From the NCBI GenBank assembly GCA_023409615.1, contig JAEYRF010000025.1:1-17806 (forward strand): DNA of 17,806 bases, in the 5' to 3' direction. Position 1 is the first letter of the stretch, and the number at the start of each line of letters is the position of its first letter. The notes under the pieces were generated by a model. The model saw only the letters and a program-made list of their open reading frames with translations. It was not told the DNA's origin and ran no database searches. Shown piece by piece: positions 1-6,737 of this stretch. The DNA is from Bacillota bacterium (lineage in GTDB: Bacteria; Bacillota; Clostridia; Acetivibrionales; DTU013). The position numbers and the translations under genes were made by a program.

Positions 1-117
1 GCCGTAAAGAAGAAGCTTTTCTGTAAGTGTAGTTTTACCTGCATCAGGGTGGGATATTATGGCGAAGGTCTTCCTTCTTTGTGTCTCATTCTTGATGATT
101 TCTTTTTTGTCCGACAT
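1..117 (-). CDS. prfC: Peptide chain release factor 3 (RF3), N-terminal fragment
   Basis: The gene runs off the left edge; only its first 39 codons are present. RF3 is a translational GTPase that recycles RF1/RF2 from the ribosome after peptide release. The visible protein begins MSDKKEIIKNETQRRKTFAI and continues into ISHPDAGKTTLTEKLLLYG. The stretch RRKTFAIISHPDAGKTTLTEKLLL (in two overlapping parts, about residues 14-37) is the hallmark RF3 start of the GTPase domain, with the P-loop HPDAGKTT at residues 23-30. The HPDAGK form separates RF3 from EF-G (AHxDAGKTT) and from EF-Tu (HxDHGKTT). The ATG at 117 is preceded on the minus strand by AAGGA at a good distance. It is divergent from the nucleoside kinase at 325. 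The name is confident; nothing can be said of the rest of the gene. Confidence 0.93.
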   Translation of the reverse strand, partial: MSDKKEIIKNETQRRKTFAIISHPDAGKTTLTEKLLLYG

Positions 118-151
118 CTATTTTGCATTCCTTCTATAATGATTTATTTTA

Positions 152-166
152 GTTATTGCTCATAAC
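152..166. repeat. Short inverted repeat GTTAT-N5-ATAAC in the prfC leader
   Basis: A perfect 5-5-5 inverted repeat lies between the two divergent genes prfC and the nucleoside kinase, about 35 nt upstream of the prfC start. It is AT-rich and short enough to arise by chance. It could be a weak operator or a leader hairpin. Confidence 0.2.
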
Positions 167-249
167 AATACTACGTCTGAACAGTAATATATTTGCATCT
201 CATATTAACTTATTTTTAAGGTTTCTGTCAAATACGCTTCCAAATATAC

Positions 250-260
250 TATAATATAAT
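250..260 (+). promoter_or_regulatory. Probable -10 region of the nucleoside kinase promoter
   Basis: Two overlapping perfect TATAAT hexamers lie at 250-255 and 255-260. No good -35 stands 17 nt upstream: 227-232 reads TGTCAA, a poor match. The placement about 65-75 nt ahead of the start codon at 325 and just upstream of the palindrome at 280-297 supports a promoter here, but the -35 weakness keeps confidence low. Confidence 0.4.
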
Positions 261-279
261 AGAGTATTCTTGGAACGGC

Positions 280-297
280 TTTTGCGATATCGCAAAA
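280..297. promoter_or_regulatory. Candidate operator: 18-bp perfect palindrome TTTTGCGATATCGCAAAA
   Basis: The sequence TTTTGCGATATCGCAAAA is identical to its reverse complement over 18 bp. It sits downstream of the TATAAT pair at 250-260 and 14 nt before the GAGGTG ribosome binding site at 312-317, so it would fall at roughly +18 to +35 of the transcript. That is a classic position for a repressor site. I cannot name the regulator. A transcript-level hairpin is less likely because a perfect palindrome leaves no loop. Confidence 0.5.
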
Positions 298-324
298 TGA
301 ACATAAACAGTGAGGTGAAAACAG

Positions 325-1992
325 ATGACAAATACAAGTAATCAGATTAGGGTCCTTGTAGATAACCGTGAAGAAGTAGAGGTCAAGAGGGGCGTCACGC
401 TGCTGCAGCTTTCCCGTGATTATGCCCAATCTCATTCGCAAGCTATAATTGCGGCTAGGGTAGATAATGATATCAGGGAACTCAGCTATATACTTGATCG
501 GGATTGCAAGGTTAAGTTCATCGATCTGACAGAAGAAGATGGTATGAGGATCTACCGCAGAAGTCTTTATTTTATTTTTATGAAAGCGTCTTATGACCTT
601 TTCCCGGACAGACGTGTAATCATAAGTCATGCGGTTAGTAAGGGATTGTTTTGTGAGTTGAGAGGGGAAAAAGAACTTGAAGTTGCCGATGTTGAGCAAA
701 TTGAGGCAAGGATGCATGAAATTGTAGCACAGGCGATACCATTTGAAAAAAGGGAAATTCCGCTGGAGGAGGCGGAGGCGCTTTTTAAGTCCACAGGAAG
801 GATGGATCGTTATCACTCTGTGGAACATAGAAAAAAGAGCCTTGTGACAATCTATAACTGCGGCGGTATGGACGATTATTTTTACGGCTATATGGCGCCT
901 GATACTGGATATATAAAGGTTTTTGAGCTCAGGCCTCACCTGGGTGGTTTGATCATTCGATTTCCTGAGAAATCCTCCCCGGGGACACTTCCAACATATG
1001 TTGAACAGGAAAAACTTTTCAATATTTACCTGGAGTTTAAGAAATGGGGAAGAATTCTTGAAGTTGAAAATGTTGGAGCGCTGAATGATTTGATCATGCA
1101 GGGTAAATCTACCTCGATCGTGAGAATTTCGGAAGCCCTTCATGAGAAAAAGATTGCAAAGATAGCTGATATGATTGCAAATAGCGGGCACGAAAAGCGC
1201 ATTATACTTATCTCAGGTCCGTCATCATCAGGTAAAACAACATTTGCCCAAAGGCTTTCCATCCAGTTGCGTGTAAATGGGTTAAAGCCTGTGACGATAT
1301 CCCTGGACGACTATTTTGTTAATCGTGAAGATACACCGAAGGATGAATTCGGCGATTATGACTTTGAGGCTCTTGAGGCAATCGATGTGAAGTTTTTCAA
1401 TAAGCAGCTGAAGGAATTGATACAGGGGCTTGAGGTTGAGCTGCCGCTTTTCAATTTCAGTACCGGAACAAGAGAGCCGGTGGGTAAAAAGCTGCATATT
1501 GAAGACGATAACGTGCTTGTGATTGAGGGGATTCACGGACTGAATGAGAAGCTGACGAGTGAGATACCTGCACAGTCAAAGTTTAAGATATATGTAAGCG
1601 CATTGACATCGATGAATATCGATGATCACAACAGGATACCGGCAACGGACAACAGAATCATCAGGCGTATCGTAAGGGATCATCAATTCAGGGGCAGTAG
1701 TGCAGTGAGCACCATCAAAAGATGGCCTTCTGTCAGACGCGGAGAGGATAGAAATATTTTTCCGTTCCAGGAAAGCGCGGATATCATGTTTAATTCATCG
1801 CTGATGTATGAGCTTGGTATTCTGAAAACTTTCGCTGAACCGCTGCTCAATGAAATTGATAACACTACACCTGAGTATTCAGAGGCTCGCCGCCTTATCG
1901 AATTTCTCAGCTACTTTGTGCCGCTGGACAGTAAAGATGTACCGGCGAACTCCATAATTAAGGAGTTTATCGGCGGCAGCTGTTTTTATTAA
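325..1992 (+). CDS. TGS domain-containing nucleoside (uridine-type) kinase
   Basis: This is a 555-residue fusion. Residues about 8-68 form a TGS domain like that at the N-terminus of threonyl-tRNA synthetase. Residues about 70-225 resemble the second additional (editing-like) domain of ThrRS. The C-terminal half from about residue 290 is a P-loop uridine/cytidine kinase domain with Walker A GPSSSGKTTFAQRLS starting near residue 298, a DDYFVNREDTP segment near residue 333, and VIEGIHGLNE near 403. The kinase part would phosphorylate a nucleoside with NTP in the cytoplasm. The architecture is common in Clostridia and Thermotogae and is annotated as nucleoside kinase or uridine kinase; the true substrate is not settled by sequence. 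The ATG at 325 follows GAGGTG at 312-317. The gene is monocistronic, with its own leader palindrome and a terminator at 2035-2076. It has no aminoacylation domain, so it is not a tRNA synthetase. Confidence 0.88.
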   Translation: MTNTSNQIRVLVDNREEVEVKRGVTLLQLSRDYAQSHSQAIIAARVDNDIRELSYILDRDCKVKFIDLTEEDGMRIYRRSLYFIFMKASYDLFPDRRVIISHAVSKGLFCELRGEKELEVADVEQIEARMHEIVAQAIPFEKREIPLEEAEALFKSTGRMDRYHSVEHRKKSLVTIYNCGGMDDYFYGYMAPDTGYIKVFELRPHLGGLIIRFPEKSSPGTLPTYVEQEKLFNIYLEFKKWGRILEVENVGALNDLIMQGKSTSIVRISEALHEKKIAKIADMIANSGHEKRIILISGPSSSGKTTFAQRLSIQLRVNGLKPVTISLDDYFVNREDTPKDEFGDYDFEALEAIDVKFFNKQLKELIQGLEVELPLFNFSTGTREPVGKKLHIEDDNVLVIEGIHGLNEKLTSEIPAQSKFKIYVSALTSMNIDDHNRIPATDNRIIRRIVRDHQFRGSSAVSTIKRWPSVRRGEDRNIFPFQESADIMFNSSLMYELGILKTFAEPLLNEIDNTTPEYSEARRLIEFLSYFVPLDSKDVPANSIIKEFIGGSCFY

Positions 1993-1999
1993 GGGAAAA

Positions 2000-2022
2000 A
2001 GTGGGAAGTCAAAAAACCCGCT
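2000..2022 (-). terminator. Possible terminator for the DUF1540 gene
   Basis: On the minus strand the stem AGCGGG/CCCACT (one G-U pair) with an 11-nt loop is followed by TTTT. It lies beyond the stop of the DUF1540 gene at 2090. The same hairpin on the plus strand follows the nucleoside kinase stop at 1992. The stem is short, so this is only a candidate. Confidence 0.35.
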
Positions 2023-2034
2023 ACTTTTGAAGTG

Positions 2035-2076
2035 AACCCCCTTCGTTAGACAAATTAACTAACGAAAGGGGTTTTT
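2035..2076 (+). terminator. Rho-independent terminator of the nucleoside kinase gene
   Basis: The arms AACCCCCTTCGTTAG (2035-2049) and CTAACGAAAGGGGTT (2059-2073) pair over 15 bp with one mismatch around a 9-nt AT-rich loop. T5 at 2072-2076 follows the G-rich base of the stem. It lies about 40 nt past the kinase stop, between convergent genes. The minus strand lacks an adjacent T run, so it acts mainly forward. Confidence 0.8.
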
Positions 2077-2089
2077 ACCCATCTTCAGA

Positions 2090-2266
2090 TCATCTGGCGC
2101 TTTTGTGGAAGAAGGTCGCGCAATCTGTCTCTTCTGATGTCATTGAGTCTTTGGGCTCTATCTGTATTTCCTGAGCTGTGCAATGATCTCCTTGCATATA
2201 AAAGTAACATGTATTAACCGAGCACTTTACTGCGTCATTCGGATGATTCATTTTAATTGTTTGCAA
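2090..2266 (-). CDS. DUF1540 domain-containing four-cysteine miniprotein
   Basis: This 58-residue gene reads MQTIKMNHPNDAVKCSVNTC at its N-terminus. It carries the DUF1540 pattern: VKCSVNTC, then GDHCTAQEIQIEP, then TDCATF near the C-terminus. The four cysteines (C15, C20, C29, C49) are probably metal ligands. I chose the TTG start at 2264-2266 because AAGGAGG (minus strand, 2274-2280) stands exactly 7 nt before it. The in-frame ATG at 2251 would be 22 nt from that site and gives a 53-residue protein with the same domain. DUF1540 proteins are small and common in Clostridia and spore formers; their function is not established. It is convergent with the nucleoside kinase and divergent from xylB, with no sign of involvement in xylose metabolism. 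Confidence 0.85.
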   Translation of the reverse strand: MQTIKMNHPNDAVKCSVNTCYFYMQGDHCTAQEIQIEPKDSMTSEETDCATFFHKSAR

Positions 2267-2367
2267 TATTAAGCCTCCTTTTATTTATCCTTATAGTAAT
2301 TTAACTACATGATTATTATTCTCCAGGTTACAATAAGATTATCCGCGCTGATAGGACGGCAAATATG

Positions 2368-2402
2368 TGCAAACGGCCATGTAGGTTTTTTCCAAGGGAA
2401 AT
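2368..2402. promoter_or_regulatory. Weak candidate operator area upstream of the xyl promoter
   Basis: TGCAAACG at 2368-2375 matches the left half of the CcpA cre consensus, but the right half (GCCATG) does not match. Just downstream TTTCC-AAG-GGAAA forms a 5-3-5 inverted repeat. Both stand upstream of the -35 at 2415. Neither is strong enough to name as a CcpA or XylR site. Confidence 0.2.
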
Positions 2403-2414
2403 CATCAAAATCAA

Positions 2415-2443
2415 TTGTATATTTTGCTTAGTAATAGTATACT
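2415..2443 (+). promoter_or_regulatory. Sigma-A-type promoter of the xyl operon
   Basis: TTGTAT (2415-2420), a 17-nt spacer and TATACT (2438-2443) make a good housekeeping promoter about 40 nt ahead of the xylB start. The -10 hexamer lies inside the 8-bp palindrome AGTATACT (2436-2443), so a repressor bound here would block RNA polymerase. Confidence 0.7.
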
Positions 2444-2484
2444 TAATAATATAATATTACAAAGTCGTGTTTGGAGGTAAGAGT

Positions 2485-4035
2485 ATGGCATATCTATTAG
2501 GGGTTGATATCGGCACCTCAGGTACAAAGACAGTTCTCTTTGATGAGGTGGGGAACACTATTGCCAGCGCGCTCGAAGAGTATCCTCTTTACCAGCCCAA
2601 TATAGGCTGGGCTGAGCAAGATCCGGAGGACTGGTGGCAGGCTACTGTAGGTGGCATCCGCAGTGTACTTGCCAAAAGCGGTATAAAAGCATCCGATATA
2701 AGTGGAATTGGTTTGTCCGGGCAAATGCATGGAATGGTGCTTCTGGATGCCGACAATAAAGTACTCAGGCGTTCAATCATCTGGTGTGATCAGAGAACGA
2801 CAGCTGAATGTGAACAAATTACTTCGATCATAGGTGCGGAAAGACTGATCGAAATTACTGCAAATCCGGCACTTGTCGGATTTACCGCATCTAAAATCAT
2901 GTGGGTGAAGAACAATGAACCTGCGATATTTGAAAAAGTGAAAATGATTTTACTTCCCAAGGACTATGTAAGATTCAGGCTTACAGGCGAATTTGCTACA
3001 GAGGTTTCGGATGCCAGCGGCATGCAGCTGATGGACATCCCGGGCAGATGCTGGAGCAATGAGGTACTGTCCAAGCTTGGGATTGACAGCAGTCAGGTTG
3101 CCAAGCTATATGAATCTCAAGAGGTCAGCGGCAGAGTAAACAGTAGTGCGGCATCATTGACAGGACTTTATGAAGGCACACCTGTGGTAGGCGGAGGCGG
3201 AGATCAGGCAGCCGGTGCTGTTGGAAATGGTATCGTTAAACCGGGAATCGTATCTTCAACCATAGGAACATCAGGAGTTGTATTCGCTTATCTGGATAAA
3301 ATAAGTATCGATCCAAAGGGCAGAGTTCAAACTTTCTGTCATGCAGTTCCCAATACATGGCATGTAATGGGCGTAACGCAAGGAGCAGGATTCTCATTGA
3401 AATGGTTCAGGGATAATTTATGCAAGGATGAAATGAGCGTAGCTGAGCTCATGAATGTGGACCCATATGTTTTGATGGATCAGGAAGCCGAAAAAGTCCG
3501 TCCGGGCAGCAATGGACTAATATACCTGCCCTATCTCATAGGTGAGCGGACGCCTCATCTGGATGCTGATGCAAAGGGTGTATTCTTCGGACTTTCCACA
3601 GTTCATAATAAAAGGGATATGATCCGTGCCGTCATGGAAGGAGTCACTTACAGTTTGAGGGACTGCCTTGAAATAATCAGCGGAATGGGTGTTAGTGTCA
3701 GTGAAGTCAGAGCCTCAGGCGGCGGCGGCAAAAGCCCGTTGTGGAAACAAATGCAGGCCGATGTCTTCGGATCTCCCATCACTACTATCAATTCCAGTGA
3801 AGGCCCTGCACTTGGTGTTGCGCTACTTGCCGGTGTAGGTACCGGTGTTTACAGCAGCGTTGCGCAGGCTTGTGATACCGCTATCAAGGTCAAGAAGGTT
3901 CAGAACCCTGACATGGAGCTTTACAGTAAGTATTGCAAGTTCTATGAACTGTATGGACAGCTCTACAGATCCCTGAAAAAGGACTATAAGGATCTGGCGG
4001 CGATTATGAAGAGTGCCTATGGGGATGGTATATGA
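2485..4035 (+). CDS. xylB: Xylulokinase
   Basis: The enzyme phosphorylates D-xylulose with ATP to D-xylulose 5-phosphate, the second step of xylose catabolism after isomerisation. The 516-residue protein is an FGGY-family kinase of usual length. It begins MAYLLGVDIGTSGTKTVLFD, the N-terminal phosphate-binding loop. GQMHGM at residues 80-85 is the sugar-binding segment typical of xylulokinases. GGGGDQAAGAVGNG contains the probable catalytic base D240. GEVSEVRASGGGGKSPLWKQ-like sequence near residue 410 (read here as VSEVRASGGGGKSPLW) is the second FGGY nucleotide-binding motif. I chose the ATG at 2485, with GGAGG at 2473-2477 and a 7-nt spacer; an upstream in-frame GTG at 2467 would place the ribosome binding site inside the gene. 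It is the first gene of the xyl operon and overlaps the ROK regulator by 4 nt (ATGA). Confidence 0.95.
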   Translation: MAYLLGVDIGTSGTKTVLFDEVGNTIASALEEYPLYQPNIGWAEQDPEDWWQATVGGIRSVLAKSGIKASDISGIGLSGQMHGMVLLDADNKVLRRSIIWCDQRTTAECEQITSIIGAERLIEITANPALVGFTASKIMWVKNNEPAIFEKVKMILLPKDYVRFRLTGEFATEVSDASGMQLMDIPGRCWSNEVLSKLGIDSSQVAKLYESQEVSGRVNSSAASLTGLYEGTPVVGGGGDQAAGAVGNGIVKPGIVSSTIGTSGVVFAYLDKISIDPKGRVQTFCHAVPNTWHVMGVTQGAGFSLKWFRDNLCKDEMSVAELMNVDPYVLMDQEAEKVRPGSNGLIYLPYLIGERTPHLDADAKGVFFGLSTVHNKRDMIRAVMEGVTYSLRDCLEIISGMGVSVSEVRASGGGGKSPLWKQMQADVFGSPITTINSSEGPALGVALLAGVGTGVYSSVAQACDTAIKVKKVQNPDMELYSKYCKFYELYGQLYRSLKKDYKDLAAIMKSAYGDGI

Positions 4036-5231
4036 CAAGAAGCAGGACAGGGAACAGTAAGTTTCTAAAAGCTTATAATGAAACAGGCATACTAAACGTA
4101 ATCCGTACTATGAGGAGCCTGTCAAGAGCGGATATTTCAAAAGAAACCGGACTGTCGCCCACTGCGGCCGGCGCAATCGTCTCATCTCTGATCAATAAGG
4201 GCTATATCCGTGAAAACGGTTCAGGGAAGTCACGAGGAGGGAGAAAGCCTGTACTTCTTGAGTTGAAGCAGGATTCCTATTACTCCATCGGACTAGATGT
4301 GGATGTAGACAACATTTTGTTTATCCTGATGGATATAACCGGGAAGGTAGTATTTGAAAGGTCTGAGGCTTTAACTGATAATACGCCCGATGGAGCAGCA
4401 TTGACAGCAGCCACATGCATCAGAGACATTATGCGTGAATACTCCATTGAAAAGGAAAGGCTGCTCGGCGTAGGCATTTCTGTACCCGGGATGGTAGATG
4501 CCGCATCCCATCGTATCGTTCTGGCGCCTAACCTTGGTTGGAAGGATGTGGACTTTGGTGGAATTTTGAAGGAGCATGTGAACCTGCCGGTGTATGTTGA
4601 GAATGAGGCAATGGCTTCTGCGATCTGCGAGAATTGGCTTGGAAGCTGCCAGAGAGACAGCAATTTTGTCTGTGTTAATATCAAATCCGGAATTGGGGCT
4701 GGTATTTTTACCGGTGGAAGGCCATATAGAGGAACTGATGGAAGTGCAGGCGAAGTTGGACATATTGTAGTGGATGAGAGCGGGCTGCGCTGTGGCTGCG
4801 GAAATTATGGATGTCTTGAAACAATCGCCTCGACAGGAAGGATCGTTGAAAAGGCAAGAAGGTTGGTAGTTGACGGAACTATGTCAACTCTCAAGTGGAT
4901 CGATAATGCGAATGGTATGCGTATATACGATATTGCAAATGCTGCAAGAGCACAAGATGAGGCGGCTTTGGGCTTGCTGAAAGAGGCAGCTGCATATATT
5001 GGGATTGCATTATCCAATCTTGTGAATACGTTGAATCCTTCTAAAATAGTTATCGGAAAGGATTTCACGGTTTATGGAGATCTGGTAATGGATACAATAA
5101 GAAGCGTTATTGATCACAAAGCTCTGAAAAGACCGGCGGCAGGTGTGGAAATCATTGTATCGGGAATAGGGGAGCGCGTATCTACATTGGGCGCGGCTAT
5201 AGTTCCGCTGAAGATATTGTTCGGGAGGTAA
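4032..5231 (+). CDS. xylR: ROK-family transcriptional regulator, XylR-like
   Basis: The 399-residue protein has an N-terminal winged helix-turn-helix (about residues 15-75: RADISKETGLSPTAAGAIVS, followed by the basic wing SRGGRKP). A ROK sugar-binding domain follows from about residue 85. ROK features include GVGISVPGMVD (146-156), LGWKDVDF (168-175), and the zinc site H244, C254, C256 and C261 in GHIVV...CGCGNYGCLE. At the position of the catalytic Asp of ROK sugar kinases it has Glu (ENEAM, E192), as expected for a regulator that binds but need not phosphorylate sugar. Its position inside the xylose operon, with start ATG overlapping the xylB stop, suggests a xylose-responsive repressor that autoregulates the operon. 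The specific ligand is inferred from context only. Confidence 0.85.
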   Translation: MTRSRTGNSKFLKAYNETGILNVIRTMRSLSRADISKETGLSPTAAGAIVSSLINKGYIRENGSGKSRGGRKPVLLELKQDSYYSIGLDVDVDNILFILMDITGKVVFERSEALTDNTPDGAALTAATCIRDIMREYSIEKERLLGVGISVPGMVDAASHRIVLAPNLGWKDVDFGGILKEHVNLPVYVENEAMASAICENWLGSCQRDSNFVCVNIKSGIGAGIFTGGRPYRGTDGSAGEVGHIVVDESGLRCGCGNYGCLETIASTGRIVEKARRLVVDGTMSTLKWIDNANGMRIYDIANAARAQDEAALGLLKEAAAYIGIALSNLVNTLNPSKIVIGKDFTVYGDLVMDTIRSVIDHKALKRPAAGVEIIVSGIGERVSTLGAAIVPLKILFGR

Positions 5232-5250
5232 GTAGACCTGAAAGAATATT

Positions 5251-5276
5251 AACAAATATAAACAAATATAAACGAA
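5251..5276 (+). repeat. Tandem 10-bp repeat AACAAATATA upstream of xylA
   Basis: AACAAATATA occurs twice in direct tandem (5251-5260, 5261-5270), followed by the partial copy AACGAA. It lies directly before the GGAGGG ribosome binding site (5278-5283) of xylA. It may be an unstructured A-rich translational enhancer that raises xylA expression within the operon; the AACAAA units also resemble half-sites of XylR operators, but no inverted arrangement is present. Confidence 0.45.
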
Positions 5277-5291
5277 TGGAGGGTTTTAGTT

Positions 5292-6608
5292 ATGGCGGAA
5301 ATTTTTAAGGGTATTGAAAAAATCAAATTTGAAGGGCAGGGCACCGACAATCCATTAGCTTTCCAGTATTACAATGCTGACGAGATCGTTGCAGGCAAGA
5401 GGATGGAGGACCATCTGAGATTTGCGGTGGCATACTGGCATACATTCCAGGCAACCGGAAACGATCCATTTGGTGTTGGTACAGCAATTAGACCATGGGA
5501 CAGCATCTCTGACAAAATGGAAGTGGCAAAGGTAAAAGTTGAAGCTAATTTTGAGTTTTGTGAGAAGATTGGGGCACCGTTCTTCTGCTTCCACGACAGA
5601 GATATTTCCCCGGAGGCTGACACACTGAAGGAGACAAACAGAAGATTAGATGAAATCGTAGGTCTTATTAAGGAAAGAATGAAAAGCAGCCCTGTGAAAC
5701 TGCTGTGGGGCACGACCAATGCATTTGGACATCCAAGGTTTGTGCATGGCGCTTCTACATCTCCGAATGCAGATGTATTTGCCTTTGCATCGGCTCAGGT
5801 TAAAAAAGCGATGGAGATTACTCATGAATTAGGCGGCCAGAACTATGTGTTCTGGGGCGGTAGAGAAGGCTACGAGACTCTGCTGAACACAGATATGAAG
5901 CTCGAACTGGACAACCTTGCACGTTTCTTGTCTATGGCTGTGGATTATGCAAAAGAAATTGGATTTAAGGGGCAGTTCCTGATCGAGCCGAAGCCAAAGG
6001 AACCTACAAAGCACCAGTATGACTTCGATGCGGCAACTGTTATAGGTTTCCTGAAGACTTACGGACTTGACCCGTTCTTTAAGTTGAATATTGAAGCTAA
6101 TCATGCATCTCTTGCGGCACACTCCTTCCAGCATGATCTGAGAGTGGCTCGTATCAACGGTATGCTTGGAAGCATTGATGCAAACCAGGGCGATACTATA
6201 CTTGGTTGGGATACGGACCAATTCCCGACGAATATGTATGATACTACACTGGCTATGTATGAAGTTTTGAAGATGGGTGGGCTCACTACTGGCGGTATGA
6301 ATTTCGATGCCAAGGTTAGAAGAGCATCATTTGAAGCTGTGGATCTTTTCTATGGGCACATTGCCGGAATGGATACCTTTGCAAAGGGACTGAAGGCAGC
6401 GGCAGCAATGATCGAAGATGGCAGGATCGACAAATTTGTTGCTGACAGATATCAGAGCTACAGCACAGGAATCGGCAAGGACATAGTTGAGCGCAAGGTT
6501 GGATTCAAGGAACTTGAGAAGTATGCACTTGAGAACGACAAGATCGTCAATGCTTCAGGCAGGCAGGAAATGCTTGAGAGTATTTTGAATGGATATATCC
6601 TGAAGTAA
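5292..6608 (+). CDS. xylA: Xylose isomerase (type II)
   Basis: The enzyme interconverts D-xylose and D-xylulose in the cytoplasm with two divalent metal ions. The 438-residue length and N-terminus (about KIKFEGQGTDNPLAFQYYN, residues 10-28) fit the type II family. The catalytic pair H101 and D104 lies in FCFHDRDISPE. The VFWGGREGYE signature is at 186-195. The metal and catalytic ligands appear in order: E232 and K234 (LIEPKPKEP), E268 and H271 (IEANHA), D296, D307 and D309 (GWDTDQFPTN), and D339 (NFDAK). All key residues are intact, so an active enzyme is expected. GGAGGG at 5278-5283 stands 8 nt before the ATG. It is the third gene of the operon, 60 nt after the ROK regulator, with no clear terminator between them. 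Confidence 0.97.
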   Translation: MAEIFKGIEKIKFEGQGTDNPLAFQYYNADEIVAGKRMEDHLRFAVAYWHTFQATGNDPFGVGTAIRPWDSISDKMEVAKVKVEANFEFCEKIGAPFFCFHDRDISPEADTLKETNRRLDEIVGLIKERMKSSPVKLLWGTTNAFGHPRFVHGASTSPNADVFAFASAQVKKAMEITHELGGQNYVFWGGREGYETLLNTDMKLELDNLARFLSMAVDYAKEIGFKGQFLIEPKPKEPTKHQYDFDAATVIGFLKTYGLDPFFKLNIEANHASLAAHSFQHDLRVARINGMLGSIDANQGDTILGWDTDQFPTNMYDTTLAMYEVLKMGGLTTGGMNFDAKVRRASFEAVDLFYGHIAGMDTFAKGLKAAAAMIEDGRIDKFVADRYQSYSTGIGKDIVERKVGFKELEKYALENDKIVNASGRQEMLESILNGYILK

Positions 6609-6655
6609 GATATTGAACAAGGGACAGGATATTGGAGTAATCAGAAGGTTCGATT

Positions 6656-6688
6656 GGGATGTGTTCAGCAGCAATGCGGACACATCCC
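6656..6688 (+). promoter_or_regulatory. Intercistronic stem-loop between xylA and deoC
   Basis: GGGATGTGTTC (6656-6666) pairs with GGACACATCCC (6678-6688) over 11 bp with one G-U, around an 11-nt loop. The following sequence TTTGTTAAAA is only a weak U tract. It could be a leaky terminator that lowers deoC expression or a 3' stabiliser of the xylBRA message. Confidence 0.55.
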
Positions 6689-6737
6689 TTTGTTAAAACC
6701 CGGATTGATAAGTAATAACATAAGTGAGGACAATGAT

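Noticed and set aside
205..1191. Long minus-strand reading frame (328 codons) opposite the nucleoside kinase
   Set aside because: It lies antisense to a clearly conserved kinase, has no recognisable domain, is rich in residues expected from reversed coding sequence, and lacks a ribosome binding site.
2031..2076. The hairpin with GAACCCC and GTTAGACAAATT resembles ends of IS3-family elements
   Set aside because: No transposase remnant, second end or target duplication is visible; the position between convergent genes and the T5 tail fit a plain terminator.
4280..4763. Minus-strand reading frames opposite the ROK regulator
   Set aside because: Both overlap the ROK domain, which is conserved, and show no family resemblance.
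6654..6737. Upstream in-frame ATG extending deoC by 28 residues
   Set aside because: The extension runs through the 6656-6688 stem and lacks a ribosome binding site, while the ATG at 6738 has one and matches the family start.
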